From Bradyrhizobium diazoefficiens (GTDB lineage: Bacteria > Pseudomonadota > Alphaproteobacteria > Rhizobiales > Xanthobacteraceae): a stretch of 64,000 nt of DNA. Location: contig NZ_CP067100.1 of assembly GCF_016616235.1 (NCBI RefSeq), positions 2,787,001 to 2,851,000 on the forward strand. Direction: 5' to 3'. The notes beneath the pieces were generated by a model. It worked only from the letters and a program-made list of their open reading frames with translations, was not told the DNA's origin and searched no databases. Shown here piece by piece: positions 58,063-64,000 of the stretch. The number at the start of each line of letters is the position of its first letter. Positions within the stretch are counted from its first letter, which is position 1. The position numbers and the translations under genes are program-made.

Positions 58063-60185
58063 GATGCAAGCTCCATGGCTGCAATGATGCTGTCGCGCGT
58101 GATCGGCAGGTCGTGGACGCGCACGCCGAGGCAATCGTAGACGGCGTTCGCGATCGCTGCCGTCACCGGACCATGCGCGGCTTCGCCGGCGCCGACGGGC
58201 TCGATCTCCGGCCGCTGGATGATCTCGACATCGACGATCGGCACCTCGCTGAAGGTCAGGATCGGATAGTCTGTCCAGGAGGTCGAGGTGATGCGCACAG
58301 GATCGAAGCGGACGCGCTCTTTCAGCACCCAGCTCGCCGCCTGGATCGCACCGCCCTCGATCTGGTTGATGACGCCGTCCGGATTGATCGCTTCGCCGAC
58401 ATCGACCGCGAGCGTCAGGCGTCTAACACGGATGTCGTCATCGCCTTCGATTTCTGCAATCGCGGCGCAATAGGCGCCGGTGTTCTTGTAGCGGGCAAAG
58501 CCGATGCCGTGACCGATGCCGGCTTGCTTCAGCGGCTTCCACCGTGCACGTCGCGCAGCGGCGCGGATGACATCTTTCGCGCGTTCGTCCCGTAGATGCC
58601 GCAGGCGAAACGCGACCGGGTCCTCGCCGCGCAGGGCGGCGATCTCGTCAAGCAGGGATTCAATGGCGAACACATTGCCTTGCGCACCCAGAGTCCGCAG
58701 CGCGGAGGTGCGCACCGGCATGGTCAGCAGCCGGTGGCTCGTGATCGTCCAGGCCGGAAAGTCATAAAGCGGAACGGAGTTGCGATCGCTGCCGCCGCCA
58801 TTGGCGGCCGGCGGATTCGTCGAGATCATGCGCGGATAGGGATTTGCGATCTCGGTCGCCGCTAGCAGCGCCGGCTGTGCCGCGCGGCCAGGCCGCGCCG
58901 CGTGGCCGTTGCTCCAGATCGCATGGCGCCAGCCGATGATCTCGTTGCCGGCATCGAGATCTGCTTCGATCGCGATCGCCATCGCTGCGCCGAACGGCGC
59001 GTGGGACATCTCGTCGTGGCGCGACCACTGCACCCGCACCGGACGGCCTCGGGCCTCTTTCGCCAGTAACACCGCGTCGAGCGCGACGTCGTCAGCCGCA
59101 TTATGTCCATAGCAGCCAGCGCCCTCCATATGCTCGACGACGATGTTCTCGGCCGGCAGCTTGAGCACGATCGCGAGATCGGCGCGCAGCAGATAGACAC
59201 CCTGGCTGTGCGTCCAGACCTGGACACGATCGCCGTTCCATCGGGCCATGGCGCAGGACGGCGCGATCGAGGCATGGGCGATGTAGGGGCGGGTATACTG
59301 CCGCCGAAGCGTACGCGCAGCTTTCGCTGTCGTTGCCGCCGCTTTGGTGTCGATAACGGTCGTTTCGACCGGCTGACTCTTCAGGAACTCCGCGAGAGCA
59401 TCTTCATCGGGCAGTGCCTCGCCGGCCGACCATGTCGCGCCCTTGCGCAAAGCCGTCAGCGCCGCTTCCGCGGCTGCCTCGCTATCGGCGACCACGCCCG
59501 CAAATCCTCCATCGCGGACTATGGCGATGAGGCCTGCAATGGCGCGCGCAGCCTCCTCCTCAAGCCCGACCAGCTTGGCGCCCGAGACGTCCGGCCGCAG
59601 CACGCGGCCGTGCAACAGGCCGGGCAGCATACAGTCATGAATGAAGCGCGGCCGCGCGAACACTTTGTCGGGAATGTCGACACGCTGGACTGAATGTCCA
59701 GCGAGGTCGCGCGTGGCGGCGCTCTTGGCGACCATGCCTGCCGTGGCGTCTTGGTCGAGCGAGACGTCGCTTGCGAGCTCCCAATAGCTTGTCTGGACAT
59801 TGCCCGGACCGGAGATCGTGCCGTCCTCGACACCGAGCAACGCTGCATCGACGCCGAGACGTTCCGAGGCAGCAGTGAGGAAGCGCCGGCGCACCTCGGC
59901 ACAGGCGTGCCGCAGCGCGCGGCCGGATTGCTGGATCGACAGGCTGCCCGAGGTGACGCCCTCGTTTGGGCTGGCTGCCGTCGAAGCGCGGATCATCTCG
60001 ATGCGGGCGAGATCGACATCGAGCTCGTCCGCCGCGATCTGCGCCAGCGCCGTGATGATGCCCTGGCCGATCTCGACCTTGCCGGGCGAGATCGCCACAC
60101 GGCCCTCGCTGATGATCTTCACCCAGGACGACAGCTTCGGATTGGCCGCGAGGCTGACCGGCAGTTTTGGAGCAGGGGGCGTCAT
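58059..60185 (-). CDS. xanthine-dehydrogenase-family molybdopterin-binding subunit (IorB/NicB-like)
   Basis: 708 residues. Features of the aldehyde oxidoreductase molybdopterin subunit: EIGQGIITALAQIAADELDV, NIVVEHMEGAGCYGHNAADD, VQWSRHDEMSHAPFGAAMAI, NVFAIESLLDEIAALRGEDP, LAVDVGEAINPDGVINQIEG and GAGEAAHGPVTAAIANAV near the end with the catalytic Glu. No separate FAD subunit is present, as in IorAB/NicAB enzymes, which pass electrons to cytochromes. The substrate may be an N-heterocycle or aldehyde. It overlaps the 2Fe-2S gene by 4 bp. Confidence 0.88.
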   Translation of the reverse strand: MTPPAPKLPVSLAANPKLSSWVKIISEGRVAISPGKVEIGQGIITALAQIAADELDVDLARIEMIRASTAASPNEGVTSGSLSIQQSGRALRHACAEVRRRFLTAASERLGVDAALLGVEDGTISGPGNVQTSYWELASDVSLDQDATAGMVAKSAATRDLAGHSVQRVDIPDKVFARPRFIHDCMLPGLLHGRVLRPDVSGAKLVGLEEEAARAIAGLIAIVRDGGFAGVVADSEAAAEAALTALRKGATWSAGEALPDEDALAEFLKSQPVETTVIDTKAAATTAKAARTLRRQYTRPYIAHASIAPSCAMARWNGDRVQVWTHSQGVYLLRADLAIVLKLPAENIVVEHMEGAGCYGHNAADDVALDAVLLAKEARGRPVRVQWSRHDEMSHAPFGAAMAIAIEADLDAGNEIIGWRHAIWSNGHAARPGRAAQPALLAATEIANPYPRMISTNPPAANGGGSDRNSVPLYDFPAWTITSHRLLTMPVRTSALRTLGAQGNVFAIESLLDEIAALRGEDPVAFRLRHLRDERAKDVIRAAARRARWKPLKQAGIGHGIGFARYKNTGAYCAAIAEIEGDDDIRVRRLTLAVDVGEAINPDGVINQIEGGAIQAASWVLKERVRFDPVRITSTSWTDYPILTFSEVPIVDVEIIQRPEIEPVGAGEAAHGPVTAAIANAVYDCLGVRVHDLPITRDSIIAAMELAS

Positions 60186-60652
60186 GGCGCAGCCATCTTC
60201 GAGGCGGCCCTGAGCACGGCGCGGACCATGCGGTTATGCGAACCACAGCGGCACAGATTGCGATCGAGCGCGCCTCTGACCTCCGCCTCCGTCGGCGACG
60301 GTTTGCGCTTGAGCAGCGCCGCCGCGCTGATCAATATCCCGGAGACGCAGTAGCCGCATTGCATCGCTTGTTCGGCAACGAAGGCACGTTGCAGCGGATG
60401 CGGCTGCTCGACGGTCCCGAGGCCTTCGACTGTGACAACGTCCTTGTCCGCGACCGACCACATCGGCATGTCGCAGGAGGTCATTGCGCGGCCGTCGACC
60501 ATGACGTGACAGGCTCCGCACTCACCGGCCCCGCAGCCGAAATGCGGACCGGTGACGCCCAGCTGGCCGCGGAGCACATCGAGCAGCGTCTGATCGGGAT
60601 CGCTATCCACGGCAGTCGAGGCGCCGTTGAGCTGAAAGTGAATGGTGGGCAT
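60182..60652 (-). CDS. 2Fe-2S subunit of the molybdenum hydroxylase (IorA/NicA-like)
   Basis: 156 residues. The plant-type ferredoxin cluster is GCGAGECGACHVMVDG plus a further Cys (MTSCDMPMW), and the second cluster is MQCGYCVSGIL with LDRNLCRCGSHNRMVRAV. Both [2Fe-2S] sites are complete. It pairs with the large subunit and starts 13 bp after the end of the upstream binding-protein gene. Confidence 0.9.
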   Translation of the reverse strand: MPTIHFQLNGASTAVDSDPDQTLLDVLRGQLGVTGPHFGCGAGECGACHVMVDGRAMTSCDMPMWSVADKDVVTVEGLGTVEQPHPLQRAFVAEQAMQCGYCVSGILISAAALLKRKPSPTEAEVRGALDRNLCRCGSHNRMVRAVLRAASKMAAP

Positions 60653-60665
60653 GACGAGTCGTGCC

Positions 60666-61640
60666 TCAGGACTTGTCGAATTTCTTGACGACATCAGCCC
60701 ACTTTTCGATATCGCCGCGCAGGAATTTGCCGAATTCCTCGGGTGACATCGACATGGGCACCGCCCCCTGCTCGGTCCAGAGTTTTACGATGTCGGGCCG
60801 CTTCACCATTGCGTTGACAGCCGCATTGAGCTTGTCGATGACAGGTTTTGGTGTGCCGGTCGGTGCCATCAGGCCGAGCCAGATCGTCGCCTCATAGCCG
60901 GTCACACCTGCCTCGCCGGCGGTCGGCACGTTCGGCAGCACCGCGGAGCGCCGCTTGCCTGTTGTCGCAAGCGCGCGGACCTGGTTTTCGGCGATATTCG
61001 GCGCCATCGCCGGCACCGCGTCGATCATCATCTGCACCTGTCCGCCAATCACGCCGCTCCGGGCCTCGCCACTGTTGCGATAGGGAACGTGGACGAGGTC
61101 GACGCCGGCCATCGCTTTGAACAGCTTGCCGGCCATGTGATAGGGCGTGCCCTGGCCGGAGGAGGCGTAGTTCAGCTTGCCCGGCTGCGCCTTGGCGAGT
61201 GCGATGAACTCGGTGAGCGTGTTCACCGGGACTTGCGGGTTCACCACGATGACGAGATCGGAGTAGTTCACCGGCGCGATCGGCGCGAGATCGCGCATCA
61301 ACTCGTATTTGCGCTGCGCAGGTGTCAGCAGCGACTCGTTCGCAGTCTGGGTGTTGGACATCATGAGCAGCGTGTAACCGTCGGCCGGCGATTTCGCCGC
61401 TTCGAGCGTGCCGATGAGGCCGCCCGCGCCGGTGCGGTTCTCGATCACGAAGGGCTGGCCAAAGCTCTCCTGCAGCACGTTACCGATCAGCCGGGCCGCG
61501 ACATCGGCCGGGCCACCGGCGCCGAAAGGCACGACGATCCGGACGGCGTGGTTGGGATAATCCTGCGCAAAAGAGGGAGGCGCGGAGAATGCGGCGAGCA
61601 GGCCGGCGGCCAGCGCCGGCATCAAGCGTCGGCCTGTCAT
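60666..61640 (-). CDS. tripartite tricarboxylate transporter (Bug/TctC) substrate-binding protein
   Basis: 324 residues with a signal peptide (PALAAGLLAAFSAPPSFA-QD). Bug-family signatures: IVVPFGAGGPADVAARLIGN, GQPFVIENRTGAGGLIGTLE, YASSGQGTPYHMAGKLFKAM, VPYRNSGEARSGVIGGQVQM. GGAGGTGGCT precedes the ATG. TctA/TctB genes are not adjacent. As the first gene of an operon with the Mo hydroxylase it probably captures that enzyme's substrate. Confidence 0.88.
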   Translation of the reverse strand: MTGRRLMPALAAGLLAAFSAPPSFAQDYPNHAVRIVVPFGAGGPADVAARLIGNVLQESFGQPFVIENRTGAGGLIGTLEAAKSPADGYTLLMMSNTQTANESLLTPAQRKYELMRDLAPIAPVNYSDLVIVVNPQVPVNTLTEFIALAKAQPGKLNYASSGQGTPYHMAGKLFKAMAGVDLVHVPYRNSGEARSGVIGGQVQMMIDAVPAMAPNIAENQVRALATTGKRRSAVLPNVPTAGEAGVTGYEATIWLGLMAPTGTPKPVIDKLNAAVNAMVKRPDIVKLWTEQGAVPMSMSPEEFGKFLRGDIEKWADVVKKFDKS

Positions 61641-61874
61641 AGCCACCTCCCTGATGTCGTTCTCGTTGACCGACACTGTAGCGGCAAGGAATGCGGACTG
61701 TCGACGTCCCATAAAGGCGGTCGAGCCGGGAATATCAGCCCATTTTCGGTGTGACTGCGCCGCATTTCGCGCTTGCGGCAGGAACCTGCGGCGCATGCGG
61801 CTTGAGCAATTCGCATGGGAAGTGCCGGCAAAACGCTCTCGGCTGGCTGACATTTTGGTGTTACGAACTGGGAC

Positions 61875-63965
61875 ATGAACCAGCACGCCAAGCTTGAGAT
61901 CCGCCATTCGACGTGTCCACACGATTGCCCGTCGGCCTGCGCGCTCGACATCGAGGTGGTCGAGGGCCGCAGCATCGGCCGCGTGCGCGGTTCGAAAAAG
62001 CAGACCTACACAGCGGGCGTGGTCTGCGCCAAGGTCGCCCGTTATGCCGAGCGCATCCATCATCCCGAACGGCTGATGTATCCGATGCGCCGCATCGGGC
62101 CGAAAGGCTCGGGCCAGTTCGCGCGGATCACCTGGGACGAGGCGCTCGACGAGATCGCCGAGCGCTTCAATCGGGCCGAGCGCGAGTTTGGCGCGGAATC
62201 GATCTGGCCCTATTTCTACGCCGGCACGATGGGTATCGTGATGCGCGACGGCCTCAACCGCCTCACGCATGTGAAGAAATATTCGCGTTTCTATCAGACC
62301 ATTTGCGCCAATGTCGCGCGCATCGGCTTTGCGATCGGCACCGGCAAGATCGCCGGCGTCGATCCGCGCGAGATGGCGCTGTCCGATCTCGTGGTGATCT
62401 GGGGCACCAATCCCGTCAACACCCAGGTCAACGTGATGACGCATGCCTCCCGTGCCCGCAAGGAACGCGGCGCCAGGATCGCGGCGGTCGACATCTACGA
62501 CAACGAGACCATGAAGCAGGCTGACATCAAGATCATCCTGCGGCCGGGCACCGACGGCGCCTTTGCCTGCGGCGTCATGCATGTCCTGTTCCGCGACGGC
62601 TATGCCGACCGCGCCTACATGGACAAATACACCGACTGCCCTGATGAGCTCGAGGCGCATCTCAAGACACGCACGCCGGAATGGGCCTCCGCCATCTCCG
62701 GCGTGCCGGTGGCGGAGATCGAGGCCTTTGCCAAGGCTGTCGGCGAGACCAAGCGGACCTTTATCCGCCTCGGCTACGGCTTCACCCGGTCGCGCAATGG
62801 CGCGACGCAGATGCATGCGGCGACCTGCATTGCCGCGGTGACCGGCGCCTGGCAGTATGAAGGCGGCGGCGCCTTCTTCAACAATTACGCGCTGTGGCGC
62901 TTCAACGAATCCATCATCGAAGGTCACGACGCAATCGACCAGAGCGTACGCGCGCTCGACCAGTCCAAGATCGGCCGCATCCTCACTGGCGATGCCGAGG
63001 CGTTGCGCGGCAAGGGGTCGGTCAAGGCGATGCTGATCCAGAACACCAATCCGATGACGGTGGCGCCGGAGCAGGCGCTGGTCCGGCAGGGCTTTGCGCG
63101 CGAGGACCTGTTCGTTGCGGTGCACGAGCAGTTCATGACCGAGACGGCTGCGATGGCCGACATCGTGCTGCCGGCAACCATGTTCATGGAGCATGACGAT
63201 CTCTATTACGGCGGCGGTCATCAGCACATCTCGGTCGGGCCGAAGCTGATCGATCCGCCCGGCGAATGCCGCTCCAATCATGAGGTGTTGCAGGCGCTGG
63301 CACCGCGGCTTGGCGCCAAGCATCCGGGCTTCGTGATGACGCCGCGCGAGCTGATCGACGCAACGCTGAAGCTCAGCGGCCACGGCGACATCGCTGGTCT
63401 CGAAGCCGACATCTGGCGCGATCTGCAGCCGGATTTTCGCACCTCGCACTATCTCGACGGCTTCGCTCATGCCGACAAGAAATTCCACTTTAAGGCGGAT
63501 TGGGCGCATCCGCCGTTCGGCCAGACCATGGGCGATATCGACAAGATGCCGTCGCTGCCGGACCATTGGGCGGCGATCGAAGACGCTGATCAAGCCCATC
63601 CGTTCCGGCTGGCGACCAGCCCGTCGCGCAGCTTTCTCAACACCACCTTCAATGAGACGCCGTCCTCGCAGGCGCGCGAAGGCAGAGCGAGCGTGATGAT
63701 CCATCCGCTCGATGCGGCTGCGTTCGGCATCGCCGACGCTGACGCGGTGACGCTCGGCAACACGCGCGGCGAGACCACGCTGATCGCAACTCTGTTCGAC
63801 GGCGTGCGGCGCGGCGTGCTGATCGCGGAGTCCGTTCATCCCAACAAGAACCATATCGGCGGCCGCGGCATCAACATGCTGACCGGCGCCGAGGCGGTGG
63901 CGCCGATCGGCGGCGCCGCGTTCCACGACAACAAGGTCTGGATCAGGAAAGCGGTCGCGGGTTGA
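61875..63965 (+). CDS. molybdopterin oxidoreductase with N-terminal 4Fe-4S site (DMSO-reductase family)
   Basis: 696 residues. Four Cys near the start (STCPHDCPSACALDIE and GVVCAKVARYAERIHHPERL) fit a [4Fe-4S] cluster. The molybdopterin domains contain RITWDEALDEIAERFNRAER, VVIWGTNPVNTQVNVMTHAS and the C-terminal dinucleotide-binding FLNTTFNETPSSQAREG region. There is no Tat signal, so it is likely cytoplasmic. No Fe-S or membrane partner gene follows within the window. It diverges from the Bug/Mo-hydroxylase operon. Substrate unknown; formate-dehydrogenase-like or thiosulfate-type enzymes share this fold. Confidence 0.86.
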   Translation: MNQHAKLEIRHSTCPHDCPSACALDIEVVEGRSIGRVRGSKKQTYTAGVVCAKVARYAERIHHPERLMYPMRRIGPKGSGQFARITWDEALDEIAERFNRAEREFGAESIWPYFYAGTMGIVMRDGLNRLTHVKKYSRFYQTICANVARIGFAIGTGKIAGVDPREMALSDLVVIWGTNPVNTQVNVMTHASRARKERGARIAAVDIYDNETMKQADIKIILRPGTDGAFACGVMHVLFRDGYADRAYMDKYTDCPDELEAHLKTRTPEWASAISGVPVAEIEAFAKAVGETKRTFIRLGYGFTRSRNGATQMHAATCIAAVTGAWQYEGGGAFFNNYALWRFNESIIEGHDAIDQSVRALDQSKIGRILTGDAEALRGKGSVKAMLIQNTNPMTVAPEQALVRQGFAREDLFVAVHEQFMTETAAMADIVLPATMFMEHDDLYYGGGHQHISVGPKLIDPPGECRSNHEVLQALAPRLGAKHPGFVMTPRELIDATLKLSGHGDIAGLEADIWRDLQPDFRTSHYLDGFAHADKKFHFKADWAHPPFGQTMGDIDKMPSLPDHWAAIEDADQAHPFRLATSPSRSFLNTTFNETPSSQAREGRASVMIHPLDAAAFGIADADAVTLGNTRGETTLIATLFDGVRRGVLIAESVHPNKNHIGGRGINMLTGAEAVAPIGGAAFHDNKVWIRKAVAG

Positions 63966-64000
63966 CCGCGCGCCTCCGTCGCCAACAATTTGTGTCGAGG

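Noticed and set aside
60666..63926. One continuous minus-strand frame of more than 1000 codons
   Set aside because: Only the part up to 61640 codes for the Bug-type protein. The rest is antisense to the molybdopterin oxidoreductase and lacks family motifs.

Overview
The window is a high-GC alphaproteobacterial chromosome segment, most likely from Bradyrhizobium or a close relative. The evidence is the codon use, the dense catabolic and ABC/TRAP/TTT transport gene content, an intergenic palindrome at 44014-44060 of a type I associate with this genus, and several small-protein families common in it. No rRNA, tRNA or CRISPR array was seen.

Region 1 (1-13000) is mixed housekeeping and signalling. 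It holds the truncated start of a TpsB/FhaC-type outer-membrane secretin, a FecR-domain protein, a CHASE2-PAS-GGDEF-EAL protein, arginase, an orphan SoxC/SoxD-like sulfite dehydrogenase pair, a run of very small proteins, a single-domain response regulator and a divergent NRAMP-family transporter.

Region 2 (13180-21930) is the accessory part. A DUF4261 gene sits behind a near-consensus promoter. A candidate tiny sRNA gene follows it, then an Imm11/DUF1629-type immunity gene and an AHH-family nuclease with an unusual C-terminal tail. After a flavin monooxygenase comes a tandem array of four ~132-bp units. Each unit has a near-identical sigma70-like promoter, a ~50-nt body and its own Rho-independent terminator. 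Downstream is a compact cassette of small, mostly membrane, phage-derived genes (holin-like) ending in a GNAT gene and a perfect terminator.

Region 3 (22000-32700) is a catabolic block: a class III CoA-transferase, a two-component flavin monooxygenase, a frameshifted 3-hydroxyisobutyrate-dehydrogenase-like gene, a complete SsuABC/TauABC-type ABC importer, an IlvD-type dehydratase and a NicX-like ring-cleavage enzyme.

Region 4 (32680-48810) reads as an aerobic anthranilate (2-aminobenzoyl-CoA) pathway. It has a 2-aminobenzoate-CoA ligase, a fused monooxygenase/Old-Yellow-Enzyme protein, beta-oxidation-like enzymes, a RidA-family imine deaminase, an orphan branched-chain-type binding protein and a MarR regulator. 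Six copies of an 18-bp near-palindrome (consensus TATTTTAAGCCTAAAATA) lie in the promoter regions of this block, two of them overlapping promoter-like hexamers. I infer one MarR regulon.

Region 5 (48810-64000) holds a CHAD protein, an APH/P-loop kinase fusion, the 3' relic of a GNAT-type gene, a Crp/Fnr regulator, a cyclase-family hydrolase, a complete TRAP transporter with an SDR, a four-gene operon (Bug-type binding protein, 2Fe-2S and Mo subunits of a hydroxylase, leaderless ModA-like protein) and a large molybdopterin oxidoreductase.
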